Of a DNA stretch of 64,000 nucleotides, positions 43,338 through 51,693 are shown in pieces. The notes below the pieces were generated by a model. That model did no database searches and was not told the DNA's origin. It saw nothing but the letters and a program-made list of their open reading frames with translations. The stretch comes from Streptomyces sp. CC53 (GTDB taxonomy: Bacteria; Actinomycetota; Actinomycetes; Streptomycetales; Streptomycetaceae), in contig NZ_MKXB01000157.1 of NCBI RefSeq assembly GCF_001865245.1, forward strand, positions 65,740 to 129,739, read 5' to 3'. Within the stretch, counting starts at the first letter, position 1; every line of letters begins with the position of its first letter. The position numbers were made by a program, and so were the translations under genes.

Positions 43338-44440
43338 AGATCGACCTGACGGACACCACCTCCAGCAACATCAACAAGGCGCTGGTGCAGGGGCGGCGCG
43401 CGATCGGCACGCCGGCTGTCGGCATGGTGCTGACCCTGGTCATCGTCACGGACGAGGAGAACGCGTACGACGCGCTCAAGGCCGCCAGTGAGGCGTCCCG
43501 GGAGCACCCGTCGCGGACCCTGGTCGTGATCAAGCGGGTCGCGCGGTCTCCGCGCGACCGGGCCAAGGCACGCCTGGACGCCGAGGTGCGGGTGGGCGCC
43601 GACGCGGGCACCGGCGAGACGGTGATCCTGCGGCTGTACGGCGAGGTCGTGGACCACGCCCAGTCGGTGGTGCTGCCGCTGCTGCTGCCGGACGCGCCCG
43701 TGGTGGTCTGGTGGCCGGTGAACGCGCCGACCGACCCGGCCAACGACCCGCTGGGCGCGCTCGGCCAGCGCCGCGTCACCGACACGTACAACGCCGAGGA
43801 CCCGATCGGGGAGCTGAAGGACCGCTCCGCGGCCTACACGCCGGGGGACACGGACCTGTCCTGGACCCGGATCACGCCGTGGCGCTCGATGCTGGCCGCG
43901 GCGCTGGACCAGGTCGTGTGCGAGGTCACCGCGGCCGAGGTCGAGGGCGAGGAGTTCAACCCCAGCGTGGAGCTGCTGGCCATGTGGCTGGCCGACCGGT
44001 TGAACGTTTCGGTGCGGCGCTCCCCGTCGAAGGGCCCCGGGCTGACGGCCGTGCGCCTGGCGACGAGCTGCGGGCCGATCGTCCTCGACCGGCCCAACGG
44101 CTCGCTGGCGACGCTGTCCATCCACGAGCAGCCGGACCGTGCCGTGGCGCTCAAGCGCCGCGAGACGTCCGAGCTGATCGCCGAGGAGCTGCGGCGGCTC
44201 GACCCGGACGACATCTACGCCTCCGCGCTGCGGTTCGGAGTGGACCGGCTCGTCGATCAGGCCCCCGAGCCGACGGGCGGGGGTGCCGGGACGGGCGGCA
44301 CCGCCGGCGCCCCGGCGGCGGCCGGCGCGGAGACCGGAGCCGGGGACGGGGCGGGGGACGGCGGCAAGGCCGACGCCACCGCCGGGAAGTCGGGCTCCGC
44401 CGCGAAGAAGTCCCCGGCGAAGAAGGCGGCGGCGAAGTGA
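43334..44440 (+). CDS. opcA: Glucose-6-phosphate dehydrogenase assembly protein OpcA
   Basis: 368 residues from the ATG overlapping the zwf stop. OpcA supports the assembly and activity of Zwf. The family segments are MKIDLTDTTSSNINKALVQG, LRLYGEVVDHAQSVVLPLLL, PDAPVVVWWPVNAPTDPAND, and DLSWTRITPWRSMLAAALDQ. Residues past about 310 form a low-complexity Gly/Ala tail ending in AAKKSPAKKAAAK, which looks like lysine-rich histone-H1-like tails and is not part of the usual core. It overlaps pgl by GTGA. Confidence 0.95.
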   Translation: MKIDLTDTTSSNINKALVQGRRAIGTPAVGMVLTLVIVTDEENAYDALKAASEASREHPSRTLVVIKRVARSPRDRAKARLDAEVRVGADAGTGETVILRLYGEVVDHAQSVVLPLLLPDAPVVVWWPVNAPTDPANDPLGALGQRRVTDTYNAEDPIGELKDRSAAYTPGDTDLSWTRITPWRSMLAAALDQVVCEVTAAEVEGEEFNPSVELLAMWLADRLNVSVRRSPSKGPGLTAVRLATSCGPIVLDRPNGSLATLSIHEQPDRAVALKRRETSELIAEELRRLDPDDIYASALRFGVDRLVDQAPEPTGGGAGTGGTAGAPAAAGAETGAGDGAGDGGKADATAGKSGSAAKKSPAKKAAAK

Positions 44441-45219
44441 GCGCACCCCGGCTCGTCGTCCACCGCGACAAGGAGCTGATGGCCCAGGCCGCCGCGGCCC
44501 GGCTCATCACCCGGATCGTCGACGCCCAGTCCGCCCGCGGCTCGGCGTCGGTGGTGCTGACCGGCGGCCGCAACGGCAACGGCCTCCTGGCCGCGCTGGC
44601 GGCGGCCCCCGCCCGGGACGCGGTCGACTGGTCGCGGCTCGACCTGTGGTGGGGTGACGAGCGCTTCCTGCCGGAGGGCGACCCCGACCGCAACGACACG
44701 CAGGCGCGGGCCGCGCTGCTGGACAGTGTGCCGCTGGACCCGGTGCGGGTGCATACGATGCCGGTGTCGGACGGCCCGTACGGCGCGGACGCGGACGCCG
44801 CGGCCGCCGCGTACGCGGAGGAACTGGCCGCGGCGGCGCAACCGGAGAACCACGGTCCGGTGCCCTCGTTCGACGTGCTGCTGCTGGGCGTGGGCCCCGA
44901 CACACATGTGGCGTCGCTGTTCCCCGAGCACCCGGCGGCGCGGGAGGCGGAGCGCACGGTGGTGGGCGTGCACGGCGCGCCCAAGCCCCCGCCGACCCGG
45001 GTGTCGCTGACGTTCCCGGCGATCCGGGCCGCCCGCGAGGTGTGGCTGCTGGCGGCCGGCGAGGACAAGGCGAAGGCGGTGGCGATGGCCCTGTCCGGCG
45101 CGGGTGAACTCCAGGCGCCCGCGGCGGGTGCCTACGGGCGGTCCCGCACCCTGTGGCTGCTGGACGCGGCGGCCGCGTCCCAGTTGCCCCGGTCGCTGTA
45201 CCCGTCGGCGCAGCCCTGA
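44437..45219 (+). CDS. pgl: 6-phosphogluconolactonase
   Basis: 260 residues from a GTG at 44437 (GTGA overlap with opcA). Pgl hydrolyses 6-phosphogluconolactone to 6-phosphogluconate. Conserved parts are SVVLTGGRNGNGLLAALAAA, WWGDERFLPEGDPDRNDTQA, LLLGVGPDTHVASLFPEHPA, and VSLTFPAIRAAREVWLLAAG. In many homologues the third motif reads GxGxDGHxASLFP; here it is GPDTHVASLFP, a mild variation. Last gene of the operon; a hairpin follows and a degraded copy of this gene's end lies 200 bp further on. Confidence 0.95.
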   Translation: MSAPRLVVHRDKELMAQAAAARLITRIVDAQSARGSASVVLTGGRNGNGLLAALAAAPARDAVDWSRLDLWWGDERFLPEGDPDRNDTQARAALLDSVPLDPVRVHTMPVSDGPYGADADAAAAAYAEELAAAAQPENHGPVPSFDVLLLGVGPDTHVASLFPEHPAAREAERTVVGVHGAPKPPPTRVSLTFPAIRAAREVWLLAAGEDKAKAVAMALSGAGELQAPAAGAYGRSRTLWLLDAAAASQLPRSLYPSAQP

Positions 45220-45235
45220 CGGACGGTCGTACCGG

Positions 45236-45277
45236 AGGCCCGGTCCGCGCGCGCTGCTGCGTGCGCGGACCGGGCCT
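45236..45277 (+). terminator. Terminator of the pentose phosphate operon
   Basis: A perfect 15-bp stem (45236-45250 with 45263-45277) and a 12-base loop, 17 bp after the pgl stop. A short TT follows. Confidence 0.85.
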
Positions 45278-45312
45278 TCGCCGTGGGACCCGGTGGCCCC
45301 TCCGGATCAGAC

Positions 45313-45344
45313 CGTCCGCCGCGAAGCGCAACCCGTCGGTCTCG
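45313..45344. repeat. Copy A of the PH-domain gene 3' segment
   Basis: 32 bases match 47825-47856, within the end of the PH-domain gene, at 30 positions. Read on the minus strand it encodes ETDGLRFAAD, against ETEGLRFAAD in the intact gene. It is a detached fragment with no surrounding open gene. Confidence 0.75.
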
Positions 45345-45392
45345 CCGCCTGGTCTCACCCGCGCCGCATCGCGGCGGCCGGGTCGCGGCGGC

Positions 45393-45485
45393 CCCCGGTT
45401 CCCGTACCCTTCGGTGCAGCCCTCCCCGACCCCTGTGACCGGAGGCCCGAGCCGAGCCGTGTGCGCGGCCCGGGCTTCCCCTGTG
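45393..45485. repeat. Degenerate copy of the pgl 3' end and terminator
   Basis: Aligns with about 45187-45282: the end of pgl (LYPSAQP) corresponds to PYPSVQPS in one frame, and GACCGGAGGCCC then GTGTGCGCGGCCCGGGC follow in the same order as in the real terminator. Several substitutions and a small deletion separate them. Confidence 0.6.
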
Positions 45486-45496
45486 TGCCCGGGAGG

Positions 45497-45526
45497 TGCG
45501 GCTCAGCCCGTGGCGCCGGCCGTGCG
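45497..45526. repeat. Exact 30-bp direct repeat, copy 1
   Basis: Identical to 46544-46573. The second copy is the 3' end of the acyltransferase (RTAGATG and stop, minus strand). Here the same coding end sits without its gene, just downstream of the hydrolase stop. Confidence 0.9.
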
Positions 45527-45557
45527 GCGCTCGCCCGGGACGTGGCGGCGGCTAGGC

Positions 45558-46400
45558 TCAGAGGACGATCTGGTCGGCGTCCGCGTGGAGGGTGGCGATC
45601 GCGGCGCGGCAGGCGCCGACGAAGTCCCAGTACTTCTGCGTGGTGCTGCCGGCGCGGCCGGCCCGGGTGTTGACGGAGTACATGGCGGCGCGCAGTTCGG
45701 TCGTGAGCTCCAGCTGACCGCCCTTGCCCAGCATGGTGAGGTTGCACGGGTTCCGGGGGTTCACCCCGGCCAGGTCCGGCAGTTCGTCGCCGTCCCGCCA
45801 GGCGATGCCCACCGCGCCGAACTCGGTCTTGAGCAGCGTCTTGAACCGCTCGTTGAGCCCGCCGACGACCACGGCCTGCGGGTCGGAGGTCCCCGCCTGC
45901 GCGGACGTGCAGCCGTGCAGGCTGAGCACGTTCAGACTGGAGCGGACCATCGACTGGCATACGTGGTCGTCGTTGTTCTTGGCGGTGACGTGCAGTTCCC
46001 GGTTGTTGGAGCTGCGCAGGCCCTCGAACATCCAGTAGTCGTGCGCCCCGAGGCCGTCGGCGGCCGGCGCGAGCGTGGCGGGGTGGTAGCCCGCTATGCC
46101 GAGACACAGCTCGGAGGTCCCCATCTCGATCCCGCCGCCGTGCATGGCCAGGATCGTGGTGCGGTTGTACGGGTACCGCTCGGTATAGCTGTGGTCGAAG
46201 AGCTCGTGCCGCTTGTAGCGGCGGGCGAAGTCCACCCCTTCCTGCCCGGCCAGCCGGGTGTAGAGGTCGGTGTTGGAGCTGTAGGTGTCGAACTCGCCCG
46301 TGGCGTGCGCCGGAGCGGCGGTCAGGCCGTCCAGGGCGGGGCCGGCCACGGCGGCCGCGGCGAGAGCGGTCAGGACGGTACGACGACTGGTATAGGTCAT
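45558..46400 (-). CDS. Tat-exported poly-gamma-glutamate hydrolase family protein
   Basis: 280 residues. The N-terminus MTYTSRRTVLTALAAAAVAG has the twin-arginine motif SRRTVL, then a hydrophobic core and an AHA cleavage site near residue 37. The mature part matches the zinc-dependent PghP-like (phage gamma-PGA hydrolase) fold: the first metal site is ILAMHGGGIEMGTSELCLGI with His and Glu, and a later one is NVLSLHGCTSAQAG. Such enzymes cut poly-gamma-glutamate. It lies amid duplicated gene ends and is not part of the flanking sugar operons; sequence context suggests an insertion. Substrate specificity is inferred from family. Confidence 0.85.
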   Translation of the reverse strand: MTYTSRRTVLTALAAAAVAGPALDGLTAAPAHATGEFDTYSSNTDLYTRLAGQEGVDFARRYKRHELFDHSYTERYPYNRTTILAMHGGGIEMGTSELCLGIAGYHPATLAPAADGLGAHDYWMFEGLRSSNNRELHVTAKNNDDHVCQSMVRSSLNVLSLHGCTSAQAGTSDPQAVVVGGLNERFKTLLKTEFGAVGIAWRDGDELPDLAGVNPRNPCNLTMLGKGGQLELTTELRAAMYSVNTRAGRAGSTTQKYWDFVGACRAAIATLHADADQIVL

Positions 46401-46468
46401 TGCGCCATGATCACCGAAACGGGAGGGGCGAGATGCCGCCGGTGGCGTGGCATGCGTCACGCCCGCCG

Positions 46469-46521
46469 TTCGAGGAACGGTACCGGCAGACCCGGCACGG
46501 CGTCCGCCGCGAAGCGCAGCC
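46469..46521. repeat. Copy B of the PH-domain gene 3' segment
   Basis: 53 bases match 47793-47845 at 48 positions. On the minus strand it reads GLRFAADAVPGLPVPFLERR and then A-stop, against GLRFAADAVPGLLEPFLERH in the intact gene. It lies between the hydrolase start and the acyltransferase end. Confidence 0.85.
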
Positions 46522-46543
46522 GCCGGGGCCTGCCGGTACCGGC

Positions 46544-46573
46544 TGCGGCTCAGCCCGTGGCGCCGGCCGTGCG
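46544..46573. repeat. Exact 30-bp direct repeat, copy 2
   Basis: Identical to 45497-45526; this copy forms the last codons and stop of the acyltransferase. The two copies are 1,047 bp apart and enclose the hydrolase gene. Confidence 0.9.
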
Positions 46574-47683
46574 ACGGGGCTTGCGCCTGCCGAGGACGAG
46601 GAGGCGGCCCGGCAGTTCCACCCACCGGTAGAGCGCCGCCGAGAGGGCCAGGGTGACGGTGAAGACGACGGCTGCGGCGCCGAGGGCCGGCAGGGTGTCG
46701 AAGCGGGGCTGGTGGCCGAACACGAGCGTCCCGGCCTCCAGGACCAGCACGTGCACCATGTAGAACGCGAAGGACCATTCGCCCAGCTTCACCGTGCGGC
46801 GGCCCTGCCACATCGTCCTGCGGCCCTCGATGTCGGCGAGCGCTCCCGCCGGGATGAGGAGGGCGAAGCCGAGGACGGTGGTGGACGCGTACGCGTTGAG
46901 GAAGAACGGGGTCATGAAGTACCCGAGCAGGGAGAGGGCCGTGGCGGCCTCCAGACCGGGCCCGCGCCAGGCGCCGAGCTGGACCAGCCGTGCCAGGGCG
47001 ACACCCAGGACGAACTCGGGGACGCGTGCGAGCGGGAAGTTGTAGAGGACGACGCCGAGGTCCAGATGGGCGTTCGCCTGGGGAAGGACCACCACCGTGC
47101 CGACGCACACCGCCGCCAGGGCGTACAGCGCGCGCGGGCCGAGCCTGCGCAGCACCGCGTAGAGGGCGGGGAAGCAGGCGTAGAAGAACGCCTCGCAGAC
47201 GAGCGACCAGCTGACCGGGTTGATGCCGTGCCACCACTCGTCCTTCCAGGCGTTCAGCAGCAGGAAGTTCGCGACCGTCTCCTTGTAGCCGTGCGGCCTG
47301 AGCTCGGGCAGCACGGTGAACGCCAGCGCCAGGGCGGCGAGCGTGGTGACCACGTGCACGGGGTAGATCCGGGCGAGGCGGCGCCGCCAGAAGGAGACGG
47401 CCCTGTCCCCCGGCCTCGCGGACCAGGCCAGCACGAACCCGGAGAGGATGAAGAAGAAGGTCACCCCGACCGCGCCGGGCCCGAACGCCCAGACCACGAG
47501 GTCGAGGTCGTCGCCGCCGAAGTATCTGGCGTTCTTCAGGTGGAAGAGGAACACGACGAGGGCCGCTGCCCACCTCATCCCCGTCAGGGACGGCAGGTGG
47601 GCGCCCGGCCGGTGGGCACCTGCCCGTGCAAGTTCCAGGGGCGAAGAGGCTTCTCGCGAAGACACCAGGACCGTGGCACTCAA
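46550..47683 (-). CDS. Acyltransferase 3 family membrane protein
   Basis: About 377 residues. Ten or so transmembrane helices and the family signatures are present: LPSLTGMRWAAALVVFLFHL with the catalytic-type histidine, GAVGVTFFFILSGFVLAWSA, FWRRRLARIYPVHVV, and WSLVCEAFFYACFPALYAVL. These membrane enzymes acylate exported sugars, lipids or peptides. The start is uncertain: a TTG at 47683 is used, a GTG at 47665 is possible, and none has a good ribosome site. A TACGAT hexamer near 47750 could be its -10. The last codons lie in a 30-bp repeat. Substrate unknown; the neighbouring exported hydrolase hints at envelope modification. Confidence 0.8.
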   Translation of the reverse strand: MSATVLVSSREASSPLELARAGAHRPGAHLPSLTGMRWAAALVVFLFHLKNARYFGGDDLDLVVWAFGPGAVGVTFFFILSGFVLAWSARPGDRAVSFWRRRLARIYPVHVVTTLAALALAFTVLPELRPHGYKETVANFLLLNAWKDEWWHGINPVSWSLVCEAFFYACFPALYAVLRRLGPRALYALAAVCVGTVVVLPQANAHLDLGVVLYNFPLARVPEFVLGVALARLVQLGAWRGPGLEAATALSLLGYFMTPFFLNAYASTTVLGFALLIPAGALADIEGRRTMWQGRRTVKLGEWSFAFYMVHVLVLEAGTLVFGHQPRFDTLPALGAAAVVFTVTLALSAALYRWVELPGRLLVLGRRKPRRTAGATG

Positions 47684-47768
47684 GGAGACATCCGTTCGGT
47701 GGTGGACTGGGGTGGCGTGCGGCCCCTGCACCTCCCCCGCCGCACGGCGGACATCGTATGCCCTGCTG

Positions 47769-49307
47769 TCATTTGGCCTGAGATGCATGCCTTTCGAGGA
47801 ACGGCTCCAGCAGTCCCGGCACCGCGTCCGCCGCGAAGCGCAGCCCCTCGGTCTCGTCCGCGTCCGGTATCTCGTACGCCCCGTCACCCGCCGCCGTCGT
47901 CGCGGTGAGGGTGAGCAGTCCGGCCCTGCGCTGGAAGTACGTCTGCTTCACCGTCCAGCCGATGACGCCGCCGCGCTGGAGGGCCACCGTGGTCCGCCGC
48001 ACCGTACCGGAACGCGCCAGCAGGTGGGGGCCGTCGATGCCGTGGCCGAGGTTCCGGTAGGCGTCCAGGGCGAGCAGCACGGCGAGCGGCAGCAGAGCCA
48101 GGGCGCTGCCCAGTGCCGCGTACAGGAGCACCGGGAGCTGGAGGAGCGCTCCGGCGGCGACGAGCCCCAGGACCGGCGCCGACGCGGCCGTGAGGGCCCA
48201 GCGCAGGCGTCGGCCGCGGGCGGCGCGGGGATGCGGGGTGAGCGGGGCGCGCAGGGCCCCTCCCTCGCCCTTGAGGACGCGTCCGGCGACGGTCTCCGCG
48301 GCCGGGCGCGGAGCGGCGGGCAGCAGCGTCTTGTGGCTGTCTCGCTCGTCGTCCTTGCCCTGCACGAGGCCGGTGGCTATCGCGTCCACGCGGGCGGCTC
48401 CGCACAGCCGGATGCCGAGCGGTTCGACCAGTGCGACGCCGCGCAGCCTGCGCTCCTCGATGGTGAGGGAGCGGGCGGTGAGCAGTCCGCGCCGCAGTCG
48501 CAGTGTGCCTCCCGGTTCCCGTTCCAGGCGGTAGTTCCACCACATCTCCACCCATACGGCGAGCGCGCCTGCGGCGCCCGCGACGAGCGCCGCGGCGGCC
48601 AGGGCGGCGACGAACCAGAGGAGCGGGGTGTCGCGGAACACGCCGCCTATCCAGTCGATGACCTCGCCCTGCACGCCGAACCATTCGCTCACCTGCAGCA
48701 CACCGCCGACCGCTGCCCCACCGAGGAGGGGTGCGACGAATGAGAGGGGGGCGTAGCGGATCCAGGCGGGGTCGAGGACGGCGAGTTCGCCGTCTTCGTG
48801 CGGCACGCCGTCGGCGGTCTCCTGGCGGTCGAGGAGTTCGCGGCGCAGACGCTCCCCTTCGGCGCGGGTGACGGGGTCGAGTTCCAGGGTGGACTCGCCG
48901 CCCCCCGACTGTTCTCCGGTGCCGATGCGGACCTTGACGAGTCCGAGGAGGCGCAGCAGGAGATGGGCGGTCAGGTCGACGCTGCGGATGCGCTCCCGGG
49001 CCAGGGAGCGGCGCTTCACCAACAGGACGCCGGTGTGGAGTGCGGCCCGTTCGGACCCGAGGCGGTAGCGGGTGCGCCACCAGCGTACGAACCCGACGCC
49101 CGCCCCGCCGAGGACGGGCAGCAGGAACCACGCCGGCAGCACCAGGAACGCCTGCCCCAGCGGCAGTCTGTCCGTCACCACCGCGGCGACGGGTACGAAG
49201 GAGCCGAGGGACAGGCCGCCGCCGAAGAGACCGGAGATCAGGATCACCCTCCAGTCGAGCCGCTGCCATGCGCCCGGGGCCGGCGCGGGGCCCTCCTCCG
49301 CGCTCAT
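47769..49307 (-). CDS. PH domain-containing membrane protein, YdbT-like
   Basis: 512 residues from the ATG at 49307, overlapping the upstream gene (ATGA). It contains three bacterial PH (bPH_2) modules separated by paired transmembrane helices: RTRYRLGSERAALHTGVLLV with SLARERIRSVDL, WNYRLEREPGGTLRLRRGLL with SLTIEERRLRGVAL, and LARSGTVRRTTVALQRGGVI. This matches YdbT, usually encoded with YdbS as here. The pair is implicated in membrane stress tolerance in Bacillus; the function is otherwise unclear. Its last 60 bases are the source of the repeats at 45.3 and 46.5 kb. Confidence 0.88.
   Translation of the reverse strand: MSAEEGPAPAPGAWQRLDWRVILISGLFGGGLSLGSFVPVAAVVTDRLPLGQAFLVLPAWFLLPVLGGAGVGFVRWWRTRYRLGSERAALHTGVLLVKRRSLARERIRSVDLTAHLLLRLLGLVKVRIGTGEQSGGGESTLELDPVTRAEGERLRRELLDRQETADGVPHEDGELAVLDPAWIRYAPLSFVAPLLGGAAVGGVLQVSEWFGVQGEVIDWIGGVFRDTPLLWFVAALAAAALVAGAAGALAVWVEMWWNYRLEREPGGTLRLRRGLLTARSLTIEERRLRGVALVEPLGIRLCGAARVDAIATGLVQGKDDERDSHKTLLPAAPRPAAETVAGRVLKGEGGALRAPLTPHPRAARGRRLRWALTAASAPVLGLVAAGALLQLPVLLYAALGSALALLPLAVLLALDAYRNLGHGIDGPHLLARSGTVRRTTVALQRGGVIGWTVKQTYFQRRAGLLTLTATTAAGDGAYEIPDADETEGLRFAADAVPGLLEPFLERHASQAK
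47793..47845. repeat. Source copy of the PH-domain 3' repeat
   Basis: The intact gene's segment encoding GLRFAADAVPGLLEPFLE. It is the likely parent of copies at 46469-46521 and, extended to 47856, of 45313-45344. Confidence 0.8.
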
Positions 49308-49804
49308 GTCGCGTCCCCGGGTGTGGACTGCGCGATGCGGGTCAGCCGGCGGGCGAGGTCGGCGGCCACCTCGTGGTCCAGCCCGGCGATGGTGATCGCG
49401 CCCTTGGCCGATGCGGTGGTCACCGTGACGGTGGCGAGGCGGAAGACCTGCTCCAGGGGCCCGCGGACGATGTCGACGGTCTGGATGCGGGACATCGGCG
49501 CGATGCGCCACTCCTGCCGGAAATAACCCGTACGGACGTACACGGCGTCGTCCGTGACCTCCCACCGGTGGACCTCGTACCACCAGCGGGGGAGGAACGC
49601 GGTGCAGGCGAGGCCCGCCGCCGCCACCGCGCCGGCGGCGGCGGCCGCCCAGCCCCTGACGGGCTCGGCGAGCCAGGCCGCCACGGCCAGGGCTGTGCCC
49701 AGGACGACCGTGGTCAGCAGCCACTGGGCGCGCCACCAGGCGACGGCCCGCTCGTGGAGCGAGTGGGCGGGCGTCCGCAGTCGCAGCCGCATGTCCTCGT
49801 GCAC
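49304..49804 (-). CDS. PH domain-containing membrane protein, YdbS-like
   Basis: 166 residues from a GTG at 49804, five bases after GGGGGAGG; an ATG at 49822 is in frame but has no ribosome site. Two transmembrane helices (LLTTVVLGTALAVAAWLAEP and WAAAAAGAVAAAGLACTAFL) precede one bPH_2 module (RWEVTDDAVYVRTGYFRQEW, RIAPMSRIQTVDIVRGPLEQ, FRLATVTVTTASAKG). It partners the YdbT-like protein downstream. It starts close after pgi, so it may be cotranscribed with it. Confidence 0.87.
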   Translation of the reverse strand: MHEDMRLRLRTPAHSLHERAVAWWRAQWLLTTVVLGTALAVAAWLAEPVRGWAAAAAGAVAAAGLACTAFLPRWWYEVHRWEVTDDAVYVRTGYFRQEWRIAPMSRIQTVDIVRGPLEQVFRLATVTVTTASAKGAITIAGLDHEVAADLARRLTRIAQSTPGDAT

Positions 49805-49829
49805 CGTGTCCTCCCCCGTCATGTCCGGT

Positions 49830-51497
49830 CTACCGCGCCCTCAGCGCCCGGTAGGCGGCGGCGAGTGCGGCGGTGGAACTGTCCAGGTCCTCGCCTCCCA
49901 CGCCCTGCGTGAGGACGGGCTCGATGCGCTTGGCGAGGACCTTGCCGAGTTCGACGCCCCACTGGTCGAAGGAGTCGATGTTCCAGACGGCGCCCTGGAC
50001 GAAGACCTTGTGCTCGTACAGCGCGATGAGCTGGCCGAGGACGGACGGCGTCAGCGCGTCCGCGAGGATGGTGGTCGTCGGGTGGTTGCCCCGGAAGGTC
50101 TTGTGCGGGACCAGTTCCTCGGCGACGCCCTCGGCCCGCACCTCGTCGGGGGTCTTGCCGAAGGCCAGCGCCTGGGTCTGGGCGAAGAAGTTCGCCATCA
50201 GCAGGTCGTGCTGCGCCACCAGGCCGGGCGGCAGGTCGTCGACGGGCTTGGCGAAGCCGATGAAGTCGGCCGGGATGACCTTCGTGCCCTGGTGGATGAG
50301 CTGGAAGTAGGCGTGCTGCCCGTTGGTGCCGGGCGTGCCCCATACGACGGGCCCGGTCTGCCACGCGACGGGGTTGCCGTCGCGGTCGACGGACTTGCCG
50401 TTGGACTCCATGTCGAGCTGCTGGAGGTACGCGGTGAACTTCGACAGGTAGTGCGAGTAGGGCAGCACCGCGTGCGACTGGGCGTCGAAGAACGCGCCGT
50501 ACCAGACGCCCAGCAGGCCGAGCAGCAGCGGGGCGTTCTCCTCCGGAGGAGCGGTGCGGAAGTGCTCGTCCATCATCCGGAAGCCGTCGAGCATCTCGCG
50601 GAACCGGTCGGGGCCGATGGCGATCATCAGGGACAGGCCGATGGCGGAGTCGTACGAGTAGCGGCCGCCGACCCAGTCCCAGAACGCGAACATGTTGGCC
50701 GTGTCGATGCCGAAGTCCTCGACCTTCTCGGCGTTGGTCGACAGGGCCACGAAGTGCTTGGCGACGGCTTCCTGGCCGGCCTTCAGCTCGGCGAGCAGCC
50801 AGTCCCGCGCCGAGGTGGCGTTGGTGATGGTCTCGATGGTGGTGAACGTCTTGGACGCGATGATGAAGAGGGTCTCCTCCGCGTCCAGGTCGCGCACGGC
50901 CTCGTGCAGGTCGGCGCCGTCCACGTTGGAGACGAAACGGAACGTCAGGTCCCGCCGGGTGTAGGGCCGCAGGACCTCGTAGGCCATGGCCGGGCCCAGG
51001 TCGGAGCCGCCGATGCCGACGTTGACGACGTTCTTGATGGGCTTGCCGGTGTGGCCGGTCCATGCGCCGGACCGCACCCGCTCGGAGAAGGCGCTCATCT
51101 GGTCGAGGACGGCGTGCACGTCCGGCACCACGTTGCGGCCGTCGACCTCGATGACGGCCTCGCGCGGGGCGCGCAGCGCGGTGTGGAGGACGGCGCGCCC
51201 CTCCGTGTTGTTGATCTTCTCGCCGCGGAACATGGCGTCCCTGAGCTCGGCGACGCCGGTGGCCGCGGCGAGGTCGCGCAGCAGCGCGAGGGTCTCGCCG
51301 GTGACGAGGTGCTTGGAGTAGTCGAGGTGGAGGTCGCCGACGCGCAGGGTGTGCGTGGTGCCCCGCTGCGGGTCGCCGGCGAACAACTCGCGCAGATGCG
51401 TGCTGCCGAACTGCTCCCGGTGCTTCCCGAGCGCACTCCACTCGGGCAACTGGTTGAGCCGCCGGCCGCTGGTGCGTTCCGCCATCATCTTGGACAT
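49830..51497 (-). CDS. pgi: Glucose-6-phosphate isomerase
   Basis: 555 residues. Pgi interconverts glucose-6-phosphate and fructose-6-phosphate, linking the nearby pentose phosphate and glycolytic genes. Both family signatures are present: [60 protein letters not shown], and [17 protein letters not shown]. The C-terminal lysine lies in [20 protein letters not shown]. The length is normal. Two DnaA-box-like sequences lie 80-100 bp upstream. Cytoplasmic. Confidence 0.97.
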   Translation of the reverse strand: MSKMMAERTSGRRLNQLPEWSALGKHREQFGSTHLRELFAGDPQRGTTHTLRVGDLHLDYSKHLVTGETLALLRDLAAATGVAELRDAMFRGEKINNTEGRAVLHTALRAPREAVIEVDGRNVVPDVHAVLDQMSAFSERVRSGAWTGHTGKPIKNVVNVGIGGSDLGPAMAYEVLRPYTRRDLTFRFVSNVDGADLHEAVRDLDAEETLFIIASKTFTTIETITNATSARDWLLAELKAGQEAVAKHFVALSTNAEKVEDFGIDTANMFAFWDWVGGRYSYDSAIGLSLMIAIGPDRFREMLDGFRMMDEHFRTAPPEENAPLLLGLLGVWYGAFFDAQSHAVLPYSHYLSKFTAYLQQLDMESNGKSVDRDGNPVAWQTGPVVWGTPGTNGQHAYFQLIHQGTKVIPADFIGFAKPVDDLPPGLVAQHDLLMANFFAQTQALAFGKTPDEVRAEGVAEELVPHKTFRGNHPTTTILADALTPSVLGQLIALYEHKVFVQGAVWNIDSFDQWGVELGKVLAKRIEPVLTQGVGGEDLDSSTAALAAAYRALRAR

Positions 51498-51575
51498 CAG
51501 CCCACTTCTTCTTCGTACCTGCCTGATTGCCCCGCTGCCCCTCCAACCTAATTGATCGGGAGGACTGCGACGGAC

Positions 51576-51599
51576 TTGTCCACAGGTCCCTTGTCCACA
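51576..51599. promoter_or_regulatory. Two DnaA-box-like sequences upstream of pgi
   Basis: TTGTCCACA occurs at 51576-51584 and 51591-51599 in direct orientation, 15 bp apart. It equals the consensus I recall for Streptomyces DnaA boxes. No dnaA, dnaN or AT-rich unwinding region is nearby, so this is not oriC. Confidence 0.6.
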
Positions 51600-51624
51600 G
51601 GGCTGGGCACGCGGCCGGACAGCG

Positions 51625-51670
51625 AAGGGCCCCGCCCGCCGGAACGCTCGTTCCGGCGGGCGGGGCCCTT
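51625..51670. terminator. Strong hairpin 3' of the rbpA-like gene
   Basis: A perfect 22-bp stem (51625-51646 with 51649-51670) closes almost without a loop. It lies 24 bp after the stop of the minus-strand gene. Confidence 0.85.
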
Positions 51671-51693
51671 GTCACGCGGTGCGGTGCGTCGTC

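Noticed and set aside
51576..51599. Interpretation of the DnaA-like boxes as the replication origin
   Set aside because: Only two boxes, no AT-rich unwinding element and no dnaA/dnaN neighbours.
49819..51675. 618-codon frame antiparallel to the pgi region
   Set aside because: It is a second frame on the same strand as pgi, with Arg/Pro/Ala-rich translation; pgi accounts for the coding signal.
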